Notes: a model not told the origin generated them from the letters alone. A stretch of 64,000 nucleotides of DNA from Unio delphinus (GCA_029339505.1 JAQISU010000123.1:4386501-4450500), one strand, 5' to 3'. Counted from the stretch's first letter, positions 45,345-53,746 are shown. Made by a program: numbers and translations.

Positions 45345-45623
45345 ATGTACCATCAAGCTAACGTATTCATCTTCGACAGGGTTAAACTGTACGACGCTAT
45401 TCGCGAGTGTTTCAGAAATAACATCGCTGGGGATTTCAGAATTGTAATATCTGAGAATGGCGATGAACGATTTGTGTTAACGACGCGGCAACAAGAACAA
45501 TTACGTGAAAATGGAGGCGTCGCGGTGATTACTTGCTACTACGACCAGATCATCCATTATGCACATAACTGCATGAGCAAGTCCAAACTGATGAGTATCC
45601 TTTCAGGAGAAAATCCTATGTAA
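45345..45623 (+). CDS. Orphan 92-residue protein, Element B only
   Basis: ATG start, plus strand, opposite to the flanking late genes. The protein has a beta/alpha look (NVFIFDRVKLYDAIRECF, DFRIVISENGDERFVLT, GGVAVITCYYDQIIHYAH). It does not look like a shadow: no long gene overlaps it. Element A has noncoding DNA with an 18-bp palindrome here, so B gained it or A lost it. Family not recognised. Confidence 0.55.
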   Translation: MYHQANVFIFDRVKLYDAIRECFRNNIAGDFRIVISENGDERFVLTTRQQEQLRENGGVAVITCYYDQIIHYAHNCMSKSKLMSILSGENPM

Positions 45624-45713
45624 CAAGTGTTACAAAAAACGCTAAAAAAAAATAAATAAATTATTTAAATTATTTACGAAAGCCTATATTATTTTTTAGT
45701 AACACTCACGTGG

Positions 45714-46070
45714 TTAAGATACGGGTCGCTCCTCGTTTAACATTTTTCTAAGATCACGAACTTTAGAACCAATTTCAGCTCGTTTTTGATATTCTTGGCC
45801 AAGCTTTTGACGTATTGCTTCAACGGTGCTAAATAGCGTTATAAATAAATTAATGTCGTTACCGTACAAACAACCATTAATGGATTTTTGAATTCCTTTC
45901 ACGAGCCTGTACATCCTAGGTAAAACATAACGACCCTTACTAGACAGATATTCAATATCTTCATATTCCGAGGTAATCTTGTCAACGTCGAGACTTTCAG
46001 ATAATAATACCCCTTTATTATTTAAATTTGAGATTTCAGCAATTATAGCATTTACATCATTGATATCCAT
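45714..46070 (-). CDS. Small helical protein (B)
   Basis: 118 residues, ATG at 46070. Mostly helix: INDVNAIIAEISNLN, then SSKGRYVLPRMYRLVKGIQ, VEAIRQKLGQEYQKR and VRDLRKMLNEE. Homologous to the broken gene at 15050-15412. No motif or family recognised; conservation in both elements shows it is a real gene. Confidence 0.65.
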   Translation of the reverse strand: MDINDVNAIIAEISNLNNKGVLLSESLDVDKITSEYEDIEYLSSKGRYVLPRMYRLVKGIQKSINGCLYGNDINLFITLFSTVEAIRQKLGQEYQKRAEIGSKVRDLRKMLNEERPVS

Positions 46071-46229
46071 TTTTTTATATAAATAAATTTATTTATAAAT
46101 ATAGTATACTGTATCTCTAATTAATAAAAATAAAACATATATGACAACACATCTTTGGAACTCCTTGGGTGCCTTCGCATCCAAGTAAGCCCAAGGGGGA
46201 CCCGAAACATACATCTCCGGAAGGGAGGC

Positions 46230-46253
46230 CTAAGGTGGCAAACGCCATCTTAG
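46230..46253. other. Conserved hairpin in control interval (B)
   Basis: CTAAGGTGGC-AAAC-GCCATCTTAG, a 10-bp stem with one G-T pair. The same outer words form a hairpin at 15510-15530 in A. Confidence 0.6.
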
Positions 46254-46425
46254 ACCGCCCAGAAGATATGCTTGAGGTATAACGTCACAACATGGACGGC
46301 ACAATGCCATATATTTCCACTCGAGTGTTGTGGCAAATTTTAGGCATAACATGTACTTAATTAACTTAATTAAGGATGGATTATAATTCAATGGAACGAT
46401 GATGGTATGATGTGGGCGTGGTAAA

Positions 46426-46536
46426 CCAAACCAACATGGCAACCCATGAAATCTCATTCATGGTTGCATGAGTTGGAAAAAAACACCAACCCACGCTACC
46501 GAGAATGCGATAGCATGGGTTGCCATGTTGGTTTGG
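46426..46536. repeat. Large inverted repeat, 23-bp arms (B)
   Basis: Perfect 23-bp arms at 46426-46448 and 46514-46536 (start CCAAACCAACATGGC). Between them CCATGA/TCATGG and GTTGG/CCAAC make smaller stems. Candidate cruciform or origin. Confidence 0.82.
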
Positions 46537-47491
46537 CTGAGGGGGACCGCCCCACCCCCCCCAATTAATAGAAAAAAACATCTTCCGTTCCGCCATCAAA
46601 TAATGTATCTGCTATGGGGACCGAACACGTAGTAGTTGATAGCTATGTTTACAAGACAAACACGATACCATTACACCACGGACTAGTCATACAGAATAGA
46701 GATTTTTTAATATATATATATATATATCTGATATACTTTACAATAAGAGATTTTTAAAATAGACAATTTTACTGTATCCATCGTATTTAGGAATATAAAA
46801 TACTAAGTACACAAAAAAAAAATTAATTTAACTGTTTGTAAATATCAATCACGCATGCCTGCGTCAGTGAAATACCGATCATACAGGGTGGGAAACAGAA
46901 GTGTGTACTGAAGGTCACATGAATACCGATCAATATAGAGGAGAGGGAAGACATGTATACTTAACAATAAGAGATTTTTAAAATAGACAATTTTATGCTG
47001 CAACAATGAGAAATATTTTAAACAAAATAATACAGTTGTTTAATAAAACAGCGTTTTATATACTCTGTTATAATTCTCTAGATAAAATACATTCACATAC
47101 AAGGAATTTTAACCACGCCCACATACTTCAATGAATAGGAAACACTCGCGTTCCGGCTGAGCGAACATAGGTAATGCGTGGATTATAAAGAACGTCTGTA
47201 CTGAAAAGAACGAGTTAGCTGTCTGCTTTACTGCTAGTCCACCCACCCCACACATGAGATATGTAGATAAATAAAACTAATAATGCAGTTTTAGCCCACA
47301 AGTGACAATAAAAAGTTTTATTCTCTATCGAAAACTCATGCATTATATCTCCATTACAGTCACGTGGGCGCGCCTAGTCAAGTACAGGTAATATAGCAGG
47401 CGACAAATTCCTTTGACGTCATAATACAAGGGAACTTAGTAGGTAGAGTGTGAATTGTAGTGCGGATTTATCCATAAAGGATTTATCTCCC

Positions 47492-47992
47492 TTAAATAGT
47501 TTCAGTGTATACGAACTTTATTTTATGACCATTTTTTTTAGACAGAGATGTTTTAATGATTTTTTCAGCAACAAATCGAATTGAAGTACTACAAATATCG
47601 AAATATTTTCCAGCCGCATTTATCGACTGAAAGCTTCTCTCTTCATTATTTTCTAAATCAAACGATTTCACACCCTTGGGATGTTTTGCGTGCTTACCAG
47701 CGTTGCTTTTTAAAAGGTTATCGCGCTGCGAGACGGCTTGAAGATTCCCAAGACAATTATCAGTCTTCACGCCATTTATGTGATCAATCACAAGACCGTC
47801 TTCGATTAATCCGTAAAATGCTTCATAGATGGCTCTGTGACAGAGATACTTCTTCCTCCCAGCTGAAAACATCAAATAGCCCATATTATTCAGATACCCA
47901 ACAGGTTCTTTGAGTCTGCGGTGCCTGACAACACCATCACTAGAGGCTTCGTAATTAGCAAGCACTGGGTGAGGTCTGAAATCTTGGCTCAT
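47492..47992 (-). CDS. HNH homing-type endonuclease (NUMOD4-HNH-NUMOD1) (B)
   Basis: 166 residues. Order: NUMOD4-like start (NYEASSDGVVRHRR, about 13-26), a YLMFSAGRKKYLCHRAIYEAF block, HNH core LVIDHINGVKTDNCLGNLQ (about 72-90) and a NUMOD1-like helix-turn-helix (FQSINAAGKYFDICSTSI). This architecture cuts DNA in phage and intron homing endonucleases. It lies in the early module next to the Cys-rich gene. It could serve replication, recombination or its own spread. The A copy has a nonsense codon. Confidence 0.85.
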   Translation of the reverse strand: MSQDFRPHPVLANYEASSDGVVRHRRLKEPVGYLNNMGYLMFSAGRKKYLCHRAIYEAFYGLIEDGLVIDHINGVKTDNCLGNLQAVSQRDNLLKSNAGKHAKHPKGVKSFDLENNEERSFQSINAAGKYFDICSTSIRFVAEKIIKTSLSKKNGHKIKFVYTETI

Positions 47993-48005
47993 TTGTATAA
48001 TAATA

Positions 48006-48332
48006 CTACTTGTCTAATTTATTATCTGCTTTAATTATAAATCTCTGGATATAATCTTGAGGGATTTTTATTACTTTGTCCTTGATTTTATCAAGGATGA
48101 CGGAGTCAATGATTCGTTTGTCATAGTAGCGTTTTAGTTCCCTGTATCGTTTACCCCCACAAGCAAGGCATAATTGCGATTTTCCTCTAACACCCACCCC
48201 ACATTGGAGGCATGGGAGAGGGCCTTTTGAACCGTTTCTCACGCTTTGCATATGATACCCACAGAATTCACTTCTGCATGATTTGTTACACGGGGTTGTA
48301 GATCCAATCATTAGCCACTTGCAGTGATTCAT
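48006..48332 (-). CDS. Cys-rich zinc-binding protein (B)
   Basis: 108 residues, ATG at 48332. Zinc-ligand pattern C-CNKSC-FCGYH, then LPCLQCG and LCLACGG knuckles, then a basic helix. Thirteen bp separate its stop from the HNH start, so they are probably co-transcribed. The two Cys regions are nearly identical to A, the C-terminal tail is not, which suggests that the zinc modules are the functional part. Likely nucleic-acid binding; family unknown to me. Confidence 0.7.
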   Translation of the reverse strand: MNHCKWLMIGSTTPCNKSCRSEFCGYHMQSVRNGSKGPLPCLQCGVGVRGKSQLCLACGGKRYRELKRYYDKRIIDSVILDKIKDKVIKIPQDYIQRFIIKADNKLDK

Positions 48333-48374
48333 TATACTATATTTTTCTATTTAAATACTTGTTTTAATTATAAC
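48333..48374. promoter_or_regulatory. Divergent early promoter gap (B)
   Basis: 42 bp of almost pure A/T between the Cys-rich gene and the polymerase start, nearly identical to the A counterpart (17311-17354), including TATATT and TATTTAAATA words. Confidence 0.4.
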
Positions 48375-48614
48375 ATGGAGGAGTTCAAGAGATTATCGAA
48401 AATTAAGCCCTGGAAAAATACTAAATTCAATCTTGATAGGGAGTTCCAAAGATTATCGAAAATCAAACCTTGGAAAAATACTAAATTCAATCTTGATAGG
48501 GAGTTCCAAAGATTATCGAAAATCAAACCTTGGAAAAATACTAAATTCAATCTTGATAGGGAGTTCCAAAGATTATCGAAAATTAAGCCTTGGAGAAATA
48601 CTAAATTCAATCTC
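48375..48614. repeat. 60-bp tandem repeat, four units, polymerase N-terminus (B)
   Basis: Units begin near 48375, 48434, 48494 and 48554; the middle units are identical or nearly so. A has one unit and C is not present here. In frame, adding 20 residues per unit. Confidence 0.93.
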
Positions 48615-51600
48615 GATAGAGTCTCTGATACACCAAAACGTTTAATCGGTGATAGAACTATACTCGGTAAAATCAGGGAGTGTTTTAATGAATTCTACCG
48701 AGACGGTGCAGCATACTGTTGGTCGACATTTCGAATTATTGATGAAGATGTCAATGTACCCATCATCGATGCTACTATGAACGATAAAAGAGCAGCTGAG
48801 ATAATTTCACATCTTGGTGAGAAATCCAAAGGATTTCAAGCAAAGCAATTTCCATCCAAAGGGGAAATTCAAAGATGGAAATCCAAAGGTGGAAATCCAA
48901 AGGATTTCAAGCAAAGCAATTCCAATCAGAAGTATTTTTTCAGAATAAAATTCATTATCGAAGTCGAAGGCAAATGGATTATTAAGGATAAATTTGAACC
49001 AATCCTCAAGGATAAAAAAACTGTCATGGTAAGTAGAGATTCCAAACCAGGAATTCTAACTGGAATTGACAAACCATACTACGAGAGATCTTATCCCGTA
49101 ACAGCAATCGTTTATGGGATATATCCGTTAAATGATAAACCCGATATCGCAAAACTAGCTCCTATGAAATATTCACCATTGACTTCGTCAAGGCTCAATT
49201 GTGTAGCAACACGGGTAATGGAACACTTCACAAATGCATCCCGAGGAAATAAACTAACTGATCTGCGACGTAGGAAAATAACCGAATGGGAACTGACAGT
49301 GAAACAGCACGGTGCAAAGATTTCTGATATAGCTAAATTAGAAACATCATTAAGATTTCCAATAACCGTTATGACGATAACCGGAGAAGTATTACACGAA
49401 CCGAAATATAAATTACAAGGAGCGCCAATACAAATTATTGATCATAACGAACACGCGTGGACACCTGCAGTAACAATATTTCCACGAGATAGAACCGTGA
49501 GATATATCCCCCCGGAATTTTCCGGGGATGTTTTCTATGAAGAGAAATTATTTGATGCTATTCATGCGTTGTGTAAAGATGATCCTGTGTCAGTGTGGTT
49601 ACTTAGTAGTGCTGGTTCCGAATCAGGATTTGATCAATTTGTAAGACCAAATGGTGAATTATATCGCGTTGAAGAATTAGATAACAGAATGAGAAAAATC
49701 GCTAATGATTTTTCACCAGAGAGTTTCCATGAAAAACTACTCACGGATAGTTTTACTATTTCTTCAGTGGTAGCTCACTTCGCAAGAGAAAAAAACTCCT
49801 GGCGTCCAACACGAAGTGATTTTCTCGAGGACGTTAAATTGAGTTGCATCGAATTTGGTCATGGAGGACTGTGGAATACAAAATACCATCGTGACGGTAT
49901 GATTTCAATTGATATATCCGCGTGTTATCCTGGAAGTTTTCTCGGGTATGGAGAATGTAGTAACTATTTTAAACGATTTGGACACCCCACGCATGAAATG
50001 ACTCGTGTTGCGATTAATGGACCATTACCTGATTTTGATTTAACCGGATTCGCTCGTGTGATATCATTTGAACTCGCTACAGGGTTACATCCGTGTAGTT
50101 ATGTTTGGCTCGGTAGACACCTATCTGAAAAGGCCTGGATGCCAATAGTGTTACTACGATATATGATTGATTGTGGCATGCTGATATCGTTGATTGTTTC
50201 CGAAGCTATTATATGCTATCGAGCTCAGAAAGAAGTTTGGCTACCACAACCCGATCTAGATCGTATAATCAGCGAACTACGAAAACAGTGTCCAGATGGA
50301 AATTCTTCGAATTTCAGTGAAGAAGAAATCATAAATTGGTCTAAGAAGTTATTTGAAAGTAAAAAAGAACAAGCAAAGGATTTTGGACGAAAAATAATCG
50401 GTAAATTTACCCAGGGTGGAAGATACGACAATGCAAAATTTTCCTCGCGGTTGATCATAGACGTCGCTGAATACGATTTTCTTGTAACGGATTTAACGAA
50501 ACAGGGAAAACTTGTATCCCGTAAGGATGCTTTTCTATCCAATGGTGAGAAATTGGGTACGGTTGTTACCTACTGTGATGGATATAATTCCCAGTACACA
50601 CATTTGAGAAGTTCAATGCTAACCTATGCTTCTATCAATTTATTTTCGATGATAAATAGATTTCCTAATACCGCGGTTAGAGTAGCCACTGATTCGATGT
50701 ATATACACAATAAGTACAAATCAGCTGTAGCGGCATTCACAGATCCGGAGGAATCGTGGGGGCGTTGGCGATTTAAAAAGGAGATGCTACATGAGTATTG
50801 TGAATCCGCAGACGTTGCCATGGATGAAAAGTACTTAAAATGTGATGAGATTCAATCAGAATTTTCTAATGCACCACCGGTATCTGATCCAATATGTAGA
50901 TACAAGACAGTTTATTTAAACGGTTGTGGTGGGTCAGGAAAGACAACTCGTGCAATTGAATTATATCGTGGTGGTGGAAATACTTGTATTTCTACTAACA
51001 TGATTGTGTTAACACCGACTCACAGACTCGCCAGAGACATGATACAGCGAGGGGTAAATGCCTGTACTTATCATAGTTTTTTTCGATGGAAAGGTGACAA
51101 ATGGACTCCTGAGCGTATGGGTGATAAATTCATTCCTGAAATCATAATTTGGGATGAAATATGCACAGTGTCATTAGATGTATTAAAAACATTTCTTGAG
51201 TGGTTGTTAAACAAAAACACAAAAGTCGTCATGTGCGGTGATCACGGCCAACCACCACCATTTGTCGGTGGATCTCCACATGAATGGCTAAAGGGTTCTG
51301 TAGACTATTATGAAGAAATTAATACCGACCATAGATCACTTGATGAACAATTACGCGAGTTCAAAGCACTGCTTAGATTACAACCGGATAAAATCCAATG
51401 CGAAATAGCGCGTGAAATAATTTCAGAAACTCCTATGAATGATTTCTGGGAAACGTGGAGACCAAATGATTTGATAGTAGCAAGTAGAAAAATAGTCAGA
51501 GACACACTTCAGATGAAGTTATTTGAATTGCATAAAGAAAAATTTGCAACGCTTCCAGTACCGTTGTGTTATAGGCCTTCGGATACACGAAAGCAGAATA

Positions 51601-52019
51601 TAGAAGTTGATATTCCAAGCCTGACAAAGTCAGGAAGTGAAAAGCAGATTCTCGTGTTAAATGATATTGTGCTGGTTGATATCAATGTCGTTGAAGATGC
51701 ATTGCGTGCTAATAAATCCCCATGGACGCTAGGATACGCAGCAACAATACACTCTTCACAGGGATTGACTATATCGGATACAATTGTTTGGATGGTAGAT
51801 AATCGCATCGAATGGTCGAATTTAGTCTATCTCGCAGTATCCAGAGTACGAAGAATAAATCAGCTTCGAAGAATTGTCGTCATGACAGAGTCAGGTGGCA
51901 ATGATGAAATCATTGGTGATGATAATGACACAATAATAAGTGATATTGATGTTAGCATCATTAATAAAAAACTCTCCGGTTACAAACAACAGGACAAAAA
52001 AAAAACAACGAGAATTTGA
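48375..52019 (+). CDS. Family-B DNA polymerase fused to SF1 helicase (B)
   Basis: 1,214 residues from the ATG at 48375 (the frame opens at 48324, but that would overlap the divergent gene, and A conserves the later site). Residues 1-80 are four copies of a 20-residue unit (RLSKIKPWKNTKFNLDRE). Polymerase motif A is SIDISACYPG (Asp about 513), motif B is around GRKIIGKFTQGG (Lys about 673) and motif C is VATDSMY (Asp about 773). The helicase follows: GCGGSGKT (about 850-857), IIWDEIC (Asp-Glu about 927-928), MCGDHGQPPP (about 955), HSSQGL (about 1126) and VSRVR (about 1155). I recall similar fusions in Polinton-like elements of several animals and a glomeromycete fungus. It would replicate and unwind the linear genome. 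No exonuclease motif is seen. The frame ends right after a 10-A run, before an HNH tail. Confidence 0.9.
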   Translation: MEEFKRLSKIKPWKNTKFNLDREFQRLSKIKPWKNTKFNLDREFQRLSKIKPWKNTKFNLDREFQRLSKIKPWRNTKFNLDRVSDTPKRLIGDRTILGKIRECFNEFYRDGAAYCWSTFRIIDEDVNVPIIDATMNDKRAAEIISHLGEKSKGFQAKQFPSKGEIQRWKSKGGNPKDFKQSNSNQKYFFRIKFIIEVEGKWIIKDKFEPILKDKKTVMVSRDSKPGILTGIDKPYYERSYPVTAIVYGIYPLNDKPDIAKLAPMKYSPLTSSRLNCVATRVMEHFTNASRGNKLTDLRRRKITEWELTVKQHGAKISDIAKLETSLRFPITVMTITGEVLHEPKYKLQGAPIQIIDHNEHAWTPAVTIFPRDRTVRYIPPEFSGDVFYEEKLFDAIHALCKDDPVSVWLLSSAGSESGFDQFVRPNGELYRVEELDNRMRKIANDFSPESFHEKLLTDSFTISSVVAHFAREKNSWRPTRSDFLEDVKLSCIEFGHGGLWNTKYHRDGMISIDISACYPGSFLGYGECSNYFKRFGHPTHEMTRVAINGPLPDFDLTGFARVISFELATGLHPCSYVWLGRHLSEKAWMPIVLLRYMIDCGMLISLIVSEAIICYRAQKEVWLPQPDLDRIISELRKQCPDGNSSNFSEEEIINWSKKLFESKKEQAKDFGRKIIGKFTQGGRYDNAKFSSRLIIDVAEYDFLVTDLTKQGKLVSRKDAFLSNGEKLGTVVTYCDGYNSQYTHLRSSMLTYASINLFSMINRFPNTAVRVATDSMYIHNKYKSAVAAFTDPEESWGRWRFKKEMLHEYCESADVAMDEKYLKCDEIQSEFSNAPPVSDPICRYKTVYLNGCGGSGKTTRAIELYRGGGNTCISTNMIVLTPTHRLARDMIQRGVNACTYHSFFRWKGDKWTPERMGDKFIPEIIIWDEICTVSLDVLKTFLEWLLNKNTKVVMCGDHGQPPPFVGGSPHEWLKGSVDYYEEINTDHRSLDEQLREFKALLRLQPDKIQCEIAREIISETPMNDFWETWRPNDLIVASRKIVRDTLQMKLFELHKEKFATLPVPLCYRPSDTRKQNIEVDIPSLTKSGSEKQILVLNDIVLVDINVVEDALRANKSPWTLGYAATIHSSQGLTISDTIVWMVDNRIEWSNLVYLAVSRVRRINQLRRIVVMTESGGNDEIIGDDNDTIISDIDVSIINKKLSGYKQQDKKKTTRI
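48821..48908. repeat. Palindrome-rich insertion in polymerase, B only
   Basis: Two GAAATCC-AAA-GGATTTC palindromes (48821-48837 and 48892-48908) with related AAGCAAAGCAATTTCC words between, all in frame. A lacks about 30 codons here. Confidence 0.88.
50299..50315. repeat. Tri-loop palindrome in polymerase, shared with A
   Basis: GAAATTC-TTC-GAATTTC at the same codon as 19010-19026. Confidence 0.85.
51620..51634. repeat. Tri-loop palindrome CCTGAC-AAA-GTCAGG (B)
   Basis: In frame in the helicase domain and absent from A. Another, CAATGAT-GAA-ATCATTG, is at 51899-51915, also B only. Confidence 0.88.
51996..52005 (+). promoter_or_regulatory. A-run with downstream HNH frame at +1 (B)
   Basis: Ten A residues. 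The helicase frame stops 12 bp later, while the conserved zinc tail is one base ahead. A has nine A residues with the same frame offset. Candidate ribosomal or transcriptional slippage site. Confidence 0.35.
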
Positions 52020-52248
52020 TATTGATGCTAAATTAATAATCACTTTGAAGAAACAACAGAATAATCACTGCGCGAGTTGCAATTGTATAATGCGTTGGCA
52101 GTATTCGGATAAGGATCCTCGCCAATTCACCGTAGACAGAAAAAATAACAATCTCGGTCATGTCAGAAATAATGTGATGTTGACTTGTCTTGAGTGCAAT
52201 AGACGCCGGGGTGAAAGCACAATGCCTCTGGCATCGGGTGCTAATTAA
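52006..52248 (+). CDS. HNH/zinc tail of polymerase-helicase, other frame (B)
   Basis: About 80 residues: REFDIDAKLIITLKKQ lead, CASC, DPRQFTVDRKN, LGHVRNNVMLTCLECNRRRG. The CxxC - DR - GH - N - CxxCN pattern is a zinc-bound HNH nuclease (endonuclease VII-like). There is no ATG between the A-run and the domain. As I recall, relatives carry this tail in the same frame as the helicase, so it is probably translated as an extension. It overlaps the convergent integrase end by 8 bp. Confidence 0.65.
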   Translation, partial: QREFDIDAKLIITLKKQQNNHCASCNCIMRWQYSDKDPRQFTVDRKNNNLGHVRNNVMLTCLECNRRRGESTMPLASGAN

Positions 52249-53203
52249 GACCATGCGGTGGCAATTGAGTATCCTCGGGAATCACTTGCAGTTGTTGTCG
52301 AGTAAATCCTCGCTGAGGAGCAGTTGAATCCAGTTTATAGATTGCTGGTCTACCAGTTGATCGTGTTATACTAGATATCTTATGCGTAGTGACGCTCCAA
52401 ATAGGATCAGTAGCCCTTTTTCTACCCCCTTCAAGCTCTCCTGGTTCGTATAAGTACCTAACAGTGACATTACTACCAAGAATTGGTTGGGAAACGCTAG
52501 CGTTTCTAGGGAAATCTTTTTGTGGTTGTACGGGTATTGACTTCTTTTTAATCGCGTTGATAGGTTTCATGTTGATTGTTCTAGTAATCTCGTTATTCAG
52601 TGCAGTAATCACAGCTGGTAACCTTTTGACCCATTCACGGGATCGCTTTTCTTGAATGAATTCTTTTGCGTATTGATATCCAAATAACCGCTCAGCAATC
52701 GTCCGATTAAATCGTTCGACAATGGCCTGATCGCGATGTAGCGCAGTATGCCCTCGTCGTATGGTGACATTATGATTTTTCATTGTAGATAGAACCGCAC
52801 CCTGAAATTCCTTGCCAGGATCAACCTGCAATAGATTCGGCCAGTGCAGAGGACCTCGTCGATAAATCCTTTCAAATGCAGAAGCAACTTCAGTGGCTGA
52901 TTTTGTTTTTAACGGTTCTGCTTCTTTGTATCGACTTGCAATATCAACTACGGTTAACGCGTATTTGTAACCACGATCATGTGGCAGAAATAATATATCA
53001 GCCTGATGAACTTCATTAGGAGCGGTCACATCAAAATGCGAGAATTGAATTTGTTTAGGTGGTGGTAGATAAATTTGCCATAGTGCCTGTTTGGATAACC
53101 AATCCGCCGCTGTAGTTTTTTTCACTTTTGCAGCGCTAGCGAGTTTATGGACTGCTGATTTACCCCTCCAGTATCCTCTTGGGGAATAATAAATTGATTC
53201 CAT
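52241..53203 (-). CDS. Retroviral-type DDE integrase (B)
   Basis: 320 residues from the ATG at 53203 (MESIYYSP); the frame extends to a GTG at 53221. Catalytic residues: D69 in HQADIL, D127 in LLQVDPGKEF and E163 in AIVERFNRT, with 35 residues between the last two. The C-terminal part (PAIYKLDSTAPQRGF) is a DNA-binding-like beta region. It joins the linear genome ends to host DNA, giving the 5-bp duplications seen. The start follows the PLA2 stop by 4 bp. The C-terminal third carries a perfect GAAACGCTAGCGTTTC palindrome (52491-52506) that A lacks at this site. Confidence 0.9.
   Translation of the reverse strand: MESIYYSPRGYWRGKSAVHKLASAAKVKKTTAADWLSKQALWQIYLPPPKQIQFSHFDVTAPNEVHQADILFLPHDRGYKYALTVVDIASRYKEAEPLKTKSATEVASAFERIYRRGPLHWPNLLQVDPGKEFQGAVLSTMKNHNVTIRRGHTALHRDQAIVERFNRTIAERLFGYQYAKEFIQEKRSREWVKRLPAVITALNNEITRTINMKPINAIKKKSIPVQPQKDFPRNASVSQPILGSNVTVRYLYEPGELEGGRKRATDPIWSVTTHKISSITRSTGRPAIYKLDSTAPQRGFTRQQLQVIPEDTQLPPHGLN
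52491..52506. repeat. GCTAGC palindrome inserted in integrase (B site)
   Basis: Perfect 16-bp palindrome GAAACGCTAGCGTTTC within an in-frame insertion. A has nothing at this site but has the same word about 170 codon-bases away at 21140-21153. Confidence 0.9.
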
Positions 53204-53207
53204 ATTA

Positions 53208-53576
53208 TTAATTACCAGCACCCATCATCAATTTGCCTTTCATAGCTGATTTTACCAACCACGAAGCCAACTTTTCTTTAAAAGATTTATCAGGAATAGC
53301 ATTTAACGCATGAATTAATTTCACATCCGCGAGATGCCTGTTTTGCAGATTGCTGCTTTTATAAGCAACATCATGAAGGTGACAGGCCTTATCAATGGCG
53401 TTTATTGGTTCTTCACCGGGTCGGGGTTGATTTTGATCATCAAGTCTGATATCTAATCGTCTTCCGGGACCACAGTAGCTATATCCTGGAAGGTGCTTTT
53501 CTCCGGGGTACTTTGCCCATGGGGTTCCAGGGAGCTTTGTCAATTTGGCTGCGATATCACCTCCTCGTTTTTTTTT
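53208..53576 (-). CDS. Phospholipase A2-like virion protein (B)
   Basis: About 120 residues counted from the A-run. KKKRGGDIAAKL, LPGTPWAKYPGE, Ca loop YCGPGRRLD, a helix with the catalytic ACHLHDVAY dyad, and a basic C-terminus. The family role is lipid hydrolysis during membrane penetration. The first listed codon at 53543 is TTG; no ATG occurs in frame before the Ca loop, yet the upstream residues are conserved with A in this frame. The zinc-ribbon frame runs over the A-run, making a -1 frameshift the simplest source. The 4-bp overlap with the zinc-ribbon stop is at 53540-53543. Confidence 0.78.
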   Translation of the reverse strand, partial: KKKRGGDIAAKLTKLPGTPWAKYPGEKHLPGYSYCGPGRRLDIRLDDQNQPRPGEEPINAIDKACHLHDVAYKSSNLQNRHLADVKLIHALNAIPDKSFKEKLASWLVKSAMKGKLMMGAGN

Positions 53577-53746
53577 AAAACATCTCCGGATTGTAAAATC
53601 TTTGATTTTGTAGAAATAAATCTAAACTTTTTTATACCACATGTTGCACATCTACCAGTTAGTGCTGATCTGTTATTTTTAGTTGTAACCGTCGTCACAT
53701 CATTTGTGCTAGTACGCGTTTTACACTTCACACAATATAGATCCAT
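53540..53746 (-). CDS. Zinc-ribbon protein, DUF5679-like (B)
   Basis: 68 residues, ATG at 53746. CxxC pairs at LYCVKCK and GRCATCG with KKFRFISTK after them, matching the small DUF5679-type ribbon of large DNA viruses and Polintons (recalled). After residue 45 the sequence becomes low-complexity and passes over TTTTAAAAAAAAAC. The C-terminal 20 residues are conserved in nucleotides with A but may be only the frameshift window. It is divergent from the ATPase, 17 bp away. Confidence 0.75.
   Translation of the reverse strand: MDLYCVKCKTRTSTNDVTTVTTKNNRSALTGRCATCGIKKFRFISTKSKILQSGDVLKKNEEVISQPN
53568..53576 (-). promoter_or_regulatory. Candidate -1 frameshift heptamer, zinc ribbon to PLA2 (B)
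   Basis: In the zinc-ribbon frame the minus strand reads TTA AAA AAA AAC GAG, which contains a canonical A_AAA_AAC heptamer; the -1 frame enters the PLA2 protein. Same nine-A run in A (22354-22362). Confidence 0.45.
53595..53609. repeat. Tri-loop palindrome AAAATC-TTT-GATTTT (B)
   Basis: Within the zinc-ribbon gene, just upstream of the slip site; A has unrelated sequence here. Confidence 0.82.

Larger units (their letters stand above)
46071..47491. other. Noncoding control/origin-like interval (B)
   Basis: 1.4 kb without a gene. It has the conserved CTAAGG...CTTAG hairpin (46230-46253), a large inverted repeat (46426-46536), a G/C-run block (about 46540-46562), a direct repeat of a GAGATTTTTAAAATAGACAA block (about 46746 and 46970), and a TA run at 46712-46726. 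Equivalent in place to 15413-16456 in A. Confidence 0.5.

Noticed and set aside
48324..48374. Upstream polymerase start at 48324
   Set aside because: It would overlap the divergent Cys-rich gene; the region is A/T-rich intergenic DNA, and the Element A copy aligns to the ATG at 48375.
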